DNA of 64,000 nucleotides from Salinisphaera orenii subsp. halophila YIM 95161 (GTDB taxonomy: Bacteria; Pseudomonadota; Gammaproteobacteria; Nevskiales; Salinisphaeraceae): positions 1 through 64,000 of the forward strand of contig NZ_AYKF01000121.1 of assembly GCF_003732545.1 (NCBI RefSeq), written 5' to 3'. Made by a program: the position numbers and the translations under genes. Below the pieces are notes generated by a model. That model saw nothing but the letters and a program-made list of their open reading frames with translations, did no database searches and had not been told where the DNA came from. Of the stretch, positions 29,939-40,395 are shown piece by piece; position 1 is the first letter of the stretch, and each line of letters starts with the position of its first letter.

Positions 29939-30906
29939 TGCGTGGTGCCTGGATCCCGGCGACCGCGACGCTCGCGGCGCTGATGCTGGCCGGCTGCGCA
30001 AGCACTTCGGGCTCGGGTGCCGGCGGTTCAGGCGGCGGTGGTGGTGGTGGCTACTATCAGAACGACGGCCCGCCCGATGACGAGCGCATCGACCTCGACT
30101 CGATCGAGGACGCCGTGCCGCGCGACGAGCCGAAATCGAAATACGGCAATCCGGCGAGTTACGAAGCGCTCGGCAAGACGTACTACGTGCTCGAAAGCGC
30201 GGCCGGATTTTCCCAGACCGGCCGTGCGAGCTGGTACGGACGTCAGTTCCACGGCCGACGCACCTCGAGCGGCGAGGACTACAACATGTTCAAGATGACG
30301 GCGGCGCACAAGCGCCTGCCCATCCCGAGCTATGTCCGCGTCACCAATCTCGACAACGGCAAGCGCGCGATCGTACGCGTCAACGATCGCGGGCCGTTCC
30401 ACGATGACCGCATCATCGATCTGTCCTACGTCGCCGCACGGCGCCTGGGCGTGGTCAAGCGCGGCAGCGCCCCCGTGCGCATCGAGACCGTCACGCCGGC
30501 GAGCCTGGGCGCCGAGCGCGAGGAAGCCGCGCCACCCGAACGCGCCACCCGGCGCACCGCAACCTCGTCGGCGCCCGCAACGGAAAACAGGCGCCGCGAG
30601 GCCCCATCCGGGAGCGCCTCCAGCTCCGCCGGCCGCGCGATTCCGGTCGCCGACGGCCCGCCGTCACGCCGCCGGAGCCCGCGCCTGTATCTCCAGGCCG
30701 GCGCCTTCGGCGAAGCCGCCAACGCGGACCGGTTGCGCACACGCCTCGAAGCCGCCGGTTTCGAACGCGTGTCGATCATCGAGCCGAGCGCGGCCACGCC
30801 CCTGTACCGGGTGCGCGTCGGGCCCTTCGACGATCCGCGCAGCCGAAGATCGTCCCAGCAGATCCTGACCGACCGCGGCTTCGCCGTGCGCGCGGTCGAA
30901 CGTTAG
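29938..30906 (+). CDS. rlpA: Septal ring lipoprotein RlpA (SPOR and DPBB domains)
   Basis: RlpA is an outer-membrane lipoprotein; in Pseudomonas it is a lytic transglycosylase acting on denuded glycan. The 322-residue protein has a signal with lipobox LAGC (Cys near residue 20), a glycine-rich linker, a double-psi beta-barrel (GRASWYGRQFHGRRTSSGE, with NDRGPFHDDRIIDLS), a proline/arginine-rich linker, and a C-terminal SPOR domain (RLYLQAGAFGEAANADRLR). Start and mltB stop share one base. Confidence 0.94.
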   Translation: MRGAWIPATATLAALMLAGCASTSGSGAGGSGGGGGGGYYQNDGPPDDERIDLDSIEDAVPRDEPKSKYGNPASYEALGKTYYVLESAAGFSQTGRASWYGRQFHGRRTSSGEDYNMFKMTAAHKRLPIPSYVRVTNLDNGKRAIVRVNDRGPFHDDRIIDLSYVAARRLGVVKRGSAPVRIETVTPASLGAEREEAAPPERATRRTATSSAPATENRRREAPSGSASSSAGRAIPVADGPPSRRRSPRLYLQAGAFGEAANADRLRTRLEAAGFERVSIIEPSAATPLYRVRVGPFDDPRSRRSSQQILTDRGFAVRAVER

Positions 30907-30978
30907 CCCGCAGCCGAGCTGCACGATAAACTCCCGGGTCGCCGGCCCAGTCACCTCCACGCCACCGAGTCGAAGTCG

Positions 30979-32124
30979 ATGCACCACGCCACTCGCCTTT
31001 TCCATGCCGTTGTTCTGCTTTTCGTCGCCACGCCGGTGCTCGCTGCCTCGCTGCCGATCCCGGAACCGCCGAATCTGGAGGCGCGCAGCTACATTCTGGT
31101 GGACTTCGATTCCGGCCAGGTGCTGGCCGCCAAGAATGCGGAAAAGGCGATCGAGCCGGCCAGCATCACGAAGCTGATGACGACCTACATCCTGTTCGAC
31201 GAGATCGACCAGGGCAACATCGCCCTCGACGACAAGGTCACGATCAGCGAGAAGGCCTGGCAGATGGGCGGCTCGAAGATGTTCATCGAGGTCGGCGAGC
31301 AGGTCAGCGTGGACGATCTGCTGCACGGCATGATCACCTCCTCGGGCAACGACGCGACCGTGGCGCTGGCCGAGCACGTGGGCGGCACGGAATCCTCCTT
31401 CGCGGACTACATGAACCAGTACGCGCGGGATCTCGGGCTCACCGACAGCCACTTCGTGGACGCCAGCGGCTGGCCGCACGAGGACCACGTGATGAGCGCA
31501 CACGACATCGCACGCCTGCTGGGCGCGATCGTGCGCGACTTTCCCGACCTCTACGACCAATATTTTCACCAGAAGAAGTTCACCTACGCCGGCATCGAGC
31601 AGTACAACCGCAATTCGCTGCTGTGGTCCGACGACAGCGTGGACGGCGGCAAGACGGGCCATACCGAATCCGCCGGCTACTGCCTTGCGGCGACCGCCAA
31701 GCGCGACGACATGCGGCTGGTCTCGGTGGTCACCGGCACGGATTCGAACAACGCCCGCAAATCGCAGAGCCAGGCACTGCTGAACTACGGCTTTCGTTTC
31801 TACGAGAGCAGCCAGCTGTTCGACGCCGACAAGCAGATCTCCGAAATCCGTGTCTGGAAGGGCGACGAGACCATGCTGCCGGTGGTCGCCGACGGCGCCG
31901 TCCACGTGGCCTATCCGCGCGGCAAGCGCGACGAGCTGTCCACCAGCGCCGAACTGCCGTCCAACCTGAGCGCGCCGGTCAAGGACGGCGAGCGCCTGGG
32001 CACCCTGCACGTCAAGTACGGCGACAAGACGCTGGCCGAAGTGCCGCTCTACGCCGGCCAGGCCATTGCCGAGGGCGGCATCATCCGCCGCCTGACCGAC
32101 GAAGTCATGATGATGTTCGAGTAG
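30979..32124 (+). CDS. dacA: D-alanyl-D-alanine carboxypeptidase (PBP5/6 type)
   Basis: DacA trims the terminal D-alanine from pentapeptide stems. The 381-residue precursor has a signal peptide, the Ser62-Ile-Thr-Lys65 tetrad, Ser122-Gly-Asn124, and Lys225-Thr-Gly227, all in the order expected. The C-terminal beta-domain ends in an amphipathic helix (AEGGIIRRLTDEVMMMF) that should attach to the periplasmic face of the inner membrane. It is followed by dat within 6 bp, in the dacA-dat-ybeD-lipB order seen in several gammaproteobacteria. Confidence 0.95.
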   Translation: MHHATRLFHAVVLLFVATPVLAASLPIPEPPNLEARSYILVDFDSGQVLAAKNAEKAIEPASITKLMTTYILFDEIDQGNIALDDKVTISEKAWQMGGSKMFIEVGEQVSVDDLLHGMITSSGNDATVALAEHVGGTESSFADYMNQYARDLGLTDSHFVDASGWPHEDHVMSAHDIARLLGAIVRDFPDLYDQYFHQKKFTYAGIEQYNRNSLLWSDDSVDGGKTGHTESAGYCLAATAKRDDMRLVSVVTGTDSNNARKSQSQALLNYGFRFYESSQLFDADKQISEIRVWKGDETMLPVVADGAVHVAYPRGKRDELSTSAELPSNLSAPVKDGERLGTLHVKYGDKTLAEVPLYAGQAIAEGGIIRRLTDEVMMMFE

Positions 32125-32130
32125 GCCGCC

Positions 32131-32994
32131 ATGCGCACCGACACCGCCCCCGACACCGCCTGGGTCAACGGCCGCTTCCTGCCGCTCGCGGATGCGAGCG
32201 TGTCCGTGCTGGATCGCGGCTTCCTGTTCTCGGACAGCGTCTACGAGGTGATCCCGGTCTATGCCGGGACCCCCTTTCGCATGGACGACCACCTGCAGCG
32301 GCTGGCCCGCAGTCTCGACGCCCTTGGGATCGCCGACCCGCACGGCATTGACGGCTGGCGGGCACTGCTTGCCGAACTCGTCGAGGTCAACGGCGGCGGT
32401 GATCTGGCGATCTATCTGCAGGTGACGCGCGGCGCGCCATCGCGCCGCGATCACCGCATCCCGCACGACGTCGAGCCCACGGTCGTCGCCTTCTGCCAGA
32501 CCCGCGCCGCGCCCGACCCCGAGGCCCTGGCCGCGGGCCTGGCGGCGATCACCACCGACGACACGCGCTGGCGCGACTGTCACATCAAGTCGACCTCGCT
32601 GCTGGCCAACGTGCTGGCCGCGGACGCCGCCCGGGCCGAGGGCGCGACCGAGGCGATCCTGGTGCGCGACGGCGCCGTACTGGAGGGCACCTCCTCAAAC
32701 GTGTTCGCCGTGATCGACGGCCGCCTGGTCACGCCGGCGCTGCGGCCCACCATCCTGCCGGGCATCACCCGCGGGGTGGTGCTCGGGATCGCGCGCGCCC
32801 AGGCACTGGACCACGCCGAGGTGGATACACTCACCCCCGAGGCGCTGCGCGCCGCCGAGGAGGTCTGGATCACGTCGTCGACGCGCGAGATATTCCCCGT
32901 GACCCGGCTGGACGGCGCCACCGTGGGCGACGGTGTGCCCGGGCCGCTCTGGACGCGGGTCCGCGGCTGGCTGCAGGCTGGACTCCATGAGTGA
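32131..32994 (+). CDS. dat: D-alanine aminotransferase-like class IV PLP enzyme
   Basis: A 287-residue fold-type IV aminotransferase. It shows LDRGFLFSDSVYEVIPVYAG and RMDDHLQRLARSL at the N-terminus, the PLP lysine in HIKSTSLLANVLA, EGTSSNVFAV, and LPGITRGVVL. D-alanine aminotransferase is favoured by the neighbouring dacA, since it would recycle D-amino acids, but branched-chain or aminodeoxychorismate enzymes share this fold. The stop overlaps the ybeD start by 8 bases. Confidence 0.85.
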   Translation: MRTDTAPDTAWVNGRFLPLADASVSVLDRGFLFSDSVYEVIPVYAGTPFRMDDHLQRLARSLDALGIADPHGIDGWRALLAELVEVNGGGDLAIYLQVTRGAPSRRDHRIPHDVEPTVVAFCQTRAAPDPEALAAGLAAITTDDTRWRDCHIKSTSLLANVLAADAARAEGATEAILVRDGAVLEGTSSNVFAVIDGRLVTPALRPTILPGITRGVVLGIARAQALDHAEVDTLTPEALRAAEEVWITSSTREIFPVTRLDGATVGDGVPGPLWTRVRGWLQAGLHE

Positions 32995-33256
32995 CGACCG
33001 CGAGACGCTACTCGAATTCCCCTGCCGGTTCCCCGTCAAGGCCTTCGGCCGGCAGGGCGAGGGCTTCGAGACCATCGTCCACGACCTGCTCAAGCCCCAT
33101 GTGCCCGAACTCACCCACGCCGATCTGTCGCGGCGCGAGAGCAGCGGCGGCCGTTTCGTGTCCGTGACCGCACACATCACCGCCCAGAGCCAGGCGCAGC
33201 TGGACGCGATCTATGCGGCGCTGACCGCGAGCGACGACATCGTCATGGCGCTGTGA
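32987..33256 (+). CDS. ybeD: DUF493/YbeD family protein
   Basis: An 89-residue ACT-like fold protein thought to have a regulatory role, often found between dacA and lipB. Family motifs LLEFPCRFPVKAFG, SSGGRFVSVTAHITAQSQAQLDAIY and the final VMAL are present. I chose the ATG at 32987 inside the end of dat; the frame runs upstream to 32933 without similarity. lipB follows after 7 bp. Confidence 0.92.
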   Translation: MSDDRETLLEFPCRFPVKAFGRQGEGFETIVHDLLKPHVPELTHADLSRRESSGGRFVSVTAHITAQSQAQLDAIYAALTASDDIVMAL

Positions 33257-33263
33257 GTCGTTC

Positions 33264-33920
33264 GTGAGCGCGCCACCGCTGGCCATTCGCCGCCACGGCT
33301 GGGCGCCGCTGGCCTATCGCCCCGTATGGCACCGGATGCAGGCCTACACCGACGAGCGCGGGCCCGGAACGCCGGACGCGCTGTGGCTGCTCAACCACGC
33401 GCCGGTGTTCACCCAGGGCAAGAACGGCCGCCCGGAGCACGTGCTGGCACCGGGCGACATCGAGGTCGTGCCCATCGATCGCGGCGGCCAGGTGACCTAT
33501 CACGGGCCCGGCCAGATCATGGCCTATCTGATGCTGGATCTGCGCCGGCACGGCATCGGCATCCGCAGCCTCGTCAGCGCGCTGGAGAACGCCGTGATCG
33601 CCACGCTGGCCGGCTACGGCATCGCCGCCCGCGCCGAACCCGACGCCCCCGGCGTCTATGTGGACGGCGCCAAGATCTGTTCGGTGGGCCTGCGCGTGCG
33701 CCGCGGCGCGAGCTATCACGGCCTGGCGCTGAACGTGAACATGGACCTGGAGCCCTTCTCACGCATCGATCCCTGCGGCTATCACGGCCTGACCATGACC
33801 CAGATCGCCGATTTCGGCGGGCCCGGCGATCTGGACCGGGTGGCCGACGATCTCGGCGCCCAGCTCTGCATCGCCCTCGGGATCAACGACGTAGAGCACG
33901 GATCCGGCGTTCCCATCTGA
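33264..33920 (+). CDS. lipB: Octanoyl-[ACP]:protein N-octanoyltransferase
   Basis: LipB transfers octanoyl groups from ACP to lipoyl domains. The 218-residue protein shows HAPVFTQGKNG, PIDRGGQVTYHGPGQIMAYLMLDL, the lysine in AKICSVGLRVRRG (Lys137) and the catalytic cysteine in DPCGYHGLTM (Cys171), matching the E. coli Lys135/Cys169 pair. The start is GTG at 33264. lipA, the usual next gene, is missing here; the mla operon follows after 34 bp. Confidence 0.95.
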   Translation: MSAPPLAIRRHGWAPLAYRPVWHRMQAYTDERGPGTPDALWLLNHAPVFTQGKNGRPEHVLAPGDIEVVPIDRGGQVTYHGPGQIMAYLMLDLRRHGIGIRSLVSALENAVIATLAGYGIAARAEPDAPGVYVDGAKICSVGLRVRRGASYHGLALNVNMDLEPFSRIDPCGYHGLTMTQIADFGGPGDLDRVADDLGAQLCIALGINDVEHGSGVPI

Positions 33921-33954
33921 TAGGCTTGCGCGCAAGTTCCGCGCGTGACGGCTC

Positions 33955-34800
33955 ATGACTCCAGAGACTCCCGGGCCTGCGCGGCCCCGTGACAACAGCG
34001 ATCTCCTCGTCGAGGTGCGCGATCTGCACTTCGCGATCGGCGCGCACGTGATCTACGACGGCGTCGACGTGGACATCGCGCGCGGGCGGATCACCGCGAT
34101 CATGGGGCCCAGCGGCACCGGCAAGACCACGCTGCTGCGGCTGATCAGCGGCCAGTGGCGCGCAGCGCGCGGCTCGGTGCGCTTCGACGGCGCCGAGGTC
34201 GCCCGCATGTCGCAGCGCGAGCTGTTCGAACAGCGCAAGCGCATGGGCATGCTGTTCCAGTCCGGGGCGCTGCTCACCGACCTGTCGGTCTACGACAATG
34301 TCGCCTTTCCGCTGCGCGAGCACACGCGGCTGCCCGAACGCCTGATCCGCGACATCGTGCTCATGAAGCTCGAGGCCGTGGGTCTGCGCGGCGCGCGCGG
34401 GCTGTATCCCGCCCAGCTGTCGGGCGGCATGGCCCGGCGCGTGGCGCTGGCGCGGGCGATCGCCCTCGACCCCGAGATGATCATGTACGACGAGCCGTTC
34501 GCCGGCCAGGATCCGATCTCGATGGGCGTGCTGCTGCGGCTGATACGGCGTCTGAACGACGTGCTCGGCCTGACCGCGATCGTGGTCAGCCACGACGTCA
34601 AGGAGACGCTGGGCATCGCCGACTACGTCTACGTGATCTCGGACGCCACGGTCATCGACCACGGCACGCCCGACGACATCCGCAACTCGCGCTCCGACTG
34701 GGTGCAGCAATTCATCCACGCGGAGGCCGACGGGCCGGTGCCCTTCCATTATCACGGCGCGCCCTACGCCGACGAGCTGCTCACGGGAGAGCGCGGATGA
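33955..34800 (+). CDS. mlaF: Mla phospholipid transport ATPase MlaF
   Basis: MlaF is the ATPase of the MlaFEDB complex that moves phospholipids between inner and outer membrane. The 281-residue protein has Walker A GPSGTGKTTLLR, Q-loop LFQSGALLTDL, signature LSGGMARRVALARAI, Walker B MIMYDEPFAGQDP and the H-loop VVSHD. The C-terminal tail (HYHGAPYADELL) is like that which contacts MlaB in the family. Its stop overlaps mlaE. Confidence 0.96.
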   Translation: MTPETPGPARPRDNSDLLVEVRDLHFAIGAHVIYDGVDVDIARGRITAIMGPSGTGKTTLLRLISGQWRAARGSVRFDGAEVARMSQRELFEQRKRMGMLFQSGALLTDLSVYDNVAFPLREHTRLPERLIRDIVLMKLEAVGLRGARGLYPAQLSGGMARRVALARAIALDPEMIMYDEPFAGQDPISMGVLLRLIRRLNDVLGLTAIVVSHDVKETLGIADYVYVISDATVIDHGTPDDIRNSRSDWVQQFIHAEADGPVPFHYHGAPYADELLTGERG

Positions 34801-35582
34801 GCGACGTCCGGGCCATCGTCCACACCGCCACCGACTGGATCGCCGAACTCGGCCGGGCGGCGCTCTTTCTCGTGCGCATCCTGCGCAATCTGCCCTCGCT
34901 GGTGACCAAGCCGCGGCTGCTGGTCGAGCAGATCTATTCGGTGGGCGTGCTCTCGCTGGTCATCGTGGTCGTGGCGGGCGTGTTCGTCGGCATGGTGCTG
35001 GCCCTGTCCGGCTATCGGCTGCTCGTGGATTTCGGCGCGGAAGAGGCCCTCGGCACCTCGGTCGCGCTGGTCGTGGTACGCGAACTCGGCCCCGTGGTCA
35101 CCGGCCTGCTGTTCGCCGGCCGTGCCGGCAGCGCGCTGGCCGCCGAGATCGGCCTGATGAAGGCCACCGACCAGCTGTCCGGCATGGAGATGATGGCGGT
35201 GGACCCGGTGCGCCGGATCGTGGCGCCGCGCTTCGCCGCAGGCGTGATCGCCCTGCCCCTGCTCACCGCCATCTTCTGCGTCATGGCGATCGGCGCGGGC
35301 GGCGGCTACTTCGTCGGCGTCGACATGCTGGGCGTGGACGCCGGCTCCTACTGGAGCGGCATTCAGTCCAACGTCGATTTCGGCGGCGACATCATCAACG
35401 TGTTCCTCAAAAGCGGCGTGTTCGGCGCCATCGTGACCTGGGTCGCGGTCTATCAGGGTTATCATGCGCCCCCCACCTCGGAGGGCGTCTCGCGGGCGAC
35501 GACCAATACGGTCGTGATCGCCTCGCTCGCCATCCTCGGCGCCAATCTCATGCTGACCGCCGTGCTGTTCGGCGGCAACTAG
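34797..35582 (+). CDS. mlaE: Mla phospholipid transport permease MlaE
   Basis: MlaE is the membrane permease of the Mla complex. The 261-residue protein has an N-terminal interfacial helix and five membrane segments with the family stretches FVGMVLALSGYRLLVDFG, ELGPVVTGLLFAGRAGSALAAEIGLMKATDQLSGMEMM and the C-terminal GVSRATTNTVV. It overlaps mlaF by 4 bases and is followed by mlaD after 28 bp. Confidence 0.96.
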   Translation: MSDVRAIVHTATDWIAELGRAALFLVRILRNLPSLVTKPRLLVEQIYSVGVLSLVIVVVAGVFVGMVLALSGYRLLVDFGAEEALGTSVALVVVRELGPVVTGLLFAGRAGSALAAEIGLMKATDQLSGMEMMAVDPVRRIVAPRFAAGVIALPLLTAIFCVMAIGAGGGYFVGVDMLGVDAGSYWSGIQSNVDFGGDIINVFLKSGVFGAIVTWVAVYQGYHAPPTSEGVSRATTNTVVIASLAILGANLMLTAVLFGGN

Positions 35583-35610
35583 CCTGCTCGGCGGAAATCA
35601 GGATCAGTCT

Positions 35611-36111
35611 ATGCAGTCTCGTGCAGTGGAAATACTCGTCGGCTTCTTCGTGTGCCTCGGGATCGCGGCGATCTTCATCCTCACCATGCGCGTCAGCAAC
35701 CTGACCGATACCAGCGGCATCGACGGCTATACCGTCACCGCGGCCTTCAACGACATCGGCGGCCTCAACGAGGGATCGCCGGTCAATATGGCCGGGGTGC
35801 GCATCGGTCGCGTGGCCGACATCACGCTGGACCAGCAGTCCTATCAGGCGGTGGCCACGCTGCGCATCGACGGCCGCTACAAGATCCCGCGCGACTCCGA
35901 CGCCCAGATTCTGACCTCGGGCCTGCTCGGCGAACAGTACATCGGCGTCGGTCCGGGCGGCGCCATGGAGAACATGGAGGACGGCGACCGCTTCATCATC
36001 ACCCAGAGCGCCGTCGTGCTGGAACAGCTCATCGGCCAGTTCATGACCAGCATGGGGGCCGGCGACGCCGGTTCGCGCGGCGCGTCCTCCGAGGACGAGG
36101 CGCTTCCCTGA
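35611..36111 (+). CDS. mlaD: Mla MCE-domain substrate-binding protein MlaD
   Basis: MlaD forms a membrane-anchored hexameric ring that channels phospholipids. The 166-residue protein has one membrane helix (residues 6-26) and an MCE domain with FNDIGGLNEGSPVNMAGVRIGRV and LTSGLLGEQYIGVGPG. A short low-complexity tail ends it. Order mlaF-E-D-C-B is complete here. Confidence 0.96.
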   Translation: MQSRAVEILVGFFVCLGIAAIFILTMRVSNLTDTSGIDGYTVTAAFNDIGGLNEGSPVNMAGVRIGRVADITLDQQSYQAVATLRIDGRYKIPRDSDAQILTSGLLGEQYIGVGPGGAMENMEDGDRFIITQSAVVLEQLIGQFMTSMGAGDAGSRGASSEDEALP

Positions 36112-36184
36112 GCCGGTCGATTCAGGCCGGATTAATGCCGCCCGGCCGAGACTTATCCAATATTACCTGCAGAGTAAATCCGCC

Positions 36185-36817
36185 ATGACGCGCAACACCC
36201 GCTCCCCTTTCGTGAAGCGCCTGCTCCAGGCGCTCGCGCTGTCGCTTCTGCTGCCGGCGATTGCGCTCGCCGCACCGAAACCGCCGGAAGAGCTCGCGCG
36301 CGAGACCGTGCAGACGATCCTCGACAGCATGGAGGGCCGCCGCGACGAGCTGCGCCAGAACCCGCAGGAACTCTACACGCTGATCGAGCAGGAGCTGGTG
36401 CCGCTGGTCGACATGCAATACATGTCGCAGCTGGTGCTCGGCCGCGCCTGGCGCACCGCCTCGCCGGAGCAGCGCGAACGCTTCCAGGAGGCGTTCCAGA
36501 ACATGCTGATCCGGACCTACGGCAACGGCCTGCTCAGCTTCAAGGATCAGCAGCGCATCGAGTATCTGCCGGTCCGCGGCGATGACGACGCCGAGGACAT
36601 CACCTTCCGCGCGCAGATCACCGACGATGAAGGCGACAAGTTCCCGGTGAGCCTGCAGATGCACGTGGTCGACGATGAATGGAAGATCTACGACGGCAGC
36701 GTCGGCAATCTCTCGTTCGTGACCAACTACCGCGGCCAGTTCAACTCGCAGATCCGCAACGGCGGTCTGGAGTCGCTCATCGAGCGCATGGAATCCCGCT
36801 ACAACTCGGACGGCTGA
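36185..36817 (+). CDS. mlaC: Mla periplasmic phospholipid-binding protein MlaC
   Basis: MlaC ferries phospholipids through the periplasm between the outer-membrane MlaA complex and MlaFEDB. The 210-residue precursor has a signal peptide ending near ALA and the NTF2-like fold with LVPLVDMQYMSQLVLGRAWRTASPEQ and VSLQMHVVDDEWKIYD-type strands. It starts 73 bp after mlaD and precedes mlaB by 2 bp. Confidence 0.95.
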   Translation: MTRNTRSPFVKRLLQALALSLLLPAIALAAPKPPEELARETVQTILDSMEGRRDELRQNPQELYTLIEQELVPLVDMQYMSQLVLGRAWRTASPEQRERFQEAFQNMLIRTYGNGLLSFKDQQRIEYLPVRGDDDAEDITFRAQITDDEGDKFPVSLQMHVVDDEWKIYDGSVGNLSFVTNYRGQFNSQIRNGGLESLIERMESRYNSDG

Positions 36818-36819
36818 AC

Positions 36820-37134
36820 GTGGGCGAGCCGGGCGAAGCCACCGCCGCGGTCTCCGGCGAGCTCGACGCCGAGACCGCGCCGCAGCGCCTGCGCGAGTCC
36901 GAACACTGGTTCGAGCACGGCGCGGAGACGGTCATCGACCTGTCCGGCGTGACCCGGGTCGACAGCGCGGGCGTCGCCCTGCTGCTGGCCTGGGTGCGCG
37001 ATGCACGCGCGGCCGGCGCGAGCCTGCGCTTCGTCAACGCGCCGGCACAGATGCGCGCCATCATCGATTTCTGCGCCCTCAACGACGTCATCCCCGTGGG
37101 CGAGCCGCTCGCGGCGACGCAGCCGCGCGGTTGA
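36820..37134 (+). CDS. mlaB: Mla STAS-domain protein MlaB
   Basis: MlaB is the cytosolic STAS-fold subunit that stabilises MlaF. The 104-residue product starts at a GTG right after the mlaC stop (VGEPGEATAAVSGELDAET) and carries VIDLSGVTRVDSAGVALLLAW, in which the DSAG loop is typical of the family. The frame opens further upstream inside mlaC but without similarity. It is the last gene of the operon and converges on aacS only 4 bp away. Confidence 0.92.
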   Translation: MGEPGEATAAVSGELDAETAPQRLRESEHWFEHGAETVIDLSGVTRVDSAGVALLLAWVRDARAAGASLRFVNAPAQMRAIIDFCALNDVIPVGEPLAATQPRG

Positions 37135-37138
37135 CGAC

Positions 37139-39139
<2,001 letters not shown>

Positions 39140-39175
39140 GGCGCTCCGCCTGTTAGTGCCGTTGCCGTTGGCGCC

Positions 39176-40378
39176 TCAGGTTACACCGACAAAGCGATTG
39201 CGCATGCGGTGCCGGGTCGCGTCCTTGATCCCGAGCGCGTCCTCGCCGATGAGGATGCGCTGGACGTTCTCGGAACCCTCGCCCACGGTGAGCATGTCGA
39301 TATAGGCGTTCAATCGCTGGACGGGATACTCCGCGGCCAGGGCGTTGCCGCCGAAGGTCTCGCGCGCCACGTCGCCGGCCAGCCGCGCGGCCTGGGTGGC
39401 GAAGTACTTGGCCCGCGAGGCCACCCGCGTGGAGACCCGGCCCTGATCCATCGTCCAGCCGATGCGATAGGCCATCAGCCGCGCGGCCTCGACCGCGACG
39501 GTGGCGTCGGCGATACGCTCCTGGACGAGCTGGTGGCGCGCGATCGGCCCGCCGCCGACCACACGCTCGTTGGCGTAGGCGACGCTGGCATCGAGCGCGG
39601 CCTGGGCGATGCCGGTCAAACGCGCCGACACCGTCAGTCGGCCGTACTCCAGGGCGTTCATCGCGATCTTGAAGCCCTCGCCCTCGTCGCCCAGCCGGTT
39701 GTCCACCGGCACCTTGAAGTCGTCGAGAAATATCTCGCAGGAGCGCAGACTCTTCGACAGCCCCGGCAGATCGATCGGCTGGGCGGTATAGCCGTCGAAG
39801 CGCTTCGGCTCGACGATGAAGGCGCTGATGCCGCGATGCGCGGGTTCGGCCTTCGGGTCGGTCCGCGCGAACAGCACGCCGACATCGGCCGCATGCGAGA
39901 AGGTGATCCACATCTTCGAGCCGTTGAGCACGTAGTGATCGCCCTCGCGCCGGGCGGTCGTGCGCATCGCCCCCGCCGGATCCGAGCCGCCCCCGGCCTC
40001 CGAGAGCGCGAACATGCCGATCGACTCGCCCGCGATCAGCCCCGGCACGAAGCGCTCGACCTGCGCGGGGCTGCCCCAGTTGTAGATCGTGTAGGGGCAG
40101 GTCGCGCACTGCATGTTCATCGCGTAGCCGTAGGCGGGGGCGATGCGCGAGACCTCCTCGGCGATCACCGACACCGCCAGAAAGCCGGCCGCGCTGCCGC
40201 CCAGATCCTCCGGGAACGGCGCGCCGAACAGGCCCGTCTCGCCCATCGCGCGGATCAGATCGTAGGCGAACTCGCCGCTGCGCTCGAACGCCTCGGCCTC
40301 CTCGGTGAGCCGCCGTGTGGCGAAGTCGGCGGTCGCCTCCTTGAGCGCGGCCATATCCGCCGGCAGGTCGAAATTCAT
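39176..40378 (-). CDS. Acyl-CoA dehydrogenase
   Basis: A 400-residue FAD-dependent dehydrogenase that introduces a 2,3-double bond into an acyl-CoA and hands electrons to ETF. It has FALSEAGGGSDPAGAM, MWITFSHAADVGVLFART, a FAD-binding RHQLVQERIADATV region, and near the C-terminus TVGEGSENVQRILIG with the candidate catalytic glutamate. The chain length cannot be told. The AGGAG site lies before the ATG at 40378. Its place between the TRAP transporter and aacS suggests a short or branched-chain acid substrate. It is shorter than methylsuccinyl-CoA dehydrogenases (about 550 residues). Confidence 0.9.
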   Translation of the reverse strand: MNFDLPADMAALKEATADFATRRLTEEAEAFERSGEFAYDLIRAMGETGLFGAPFPEDLGGSAAGFLAVSVIAEEVSRIAPAYGYAMNMQCATCPYTIYNWGSPAQVERFVPGLIAGESIGMFALSEAGGGSDPAGAMRTTARREGDHYVLNGSKMWITFSHAADVGVLFARTDPKAEPAHRGISAFIVEPKRFDGYTAQPIDLPGLSKSLRSCEIFLDDFKVPVDNRLGDEGEGFKIAMNALEYGRLTVSARLTGIAQAALDASVAYANERVVGGGPIARHQLVQERIADATVAVEAARLMAYRIGWTMDQGRVSTRVASRAKYFATQAARLAGDVARETFGGNALAAEYPVQRLNAYIDMLTVGEGSENVQRILIGEDALGIKDATRHRMRNRFVGVT

Positions 40379-40395
40379 AGGTGGTGCTCCTAGGT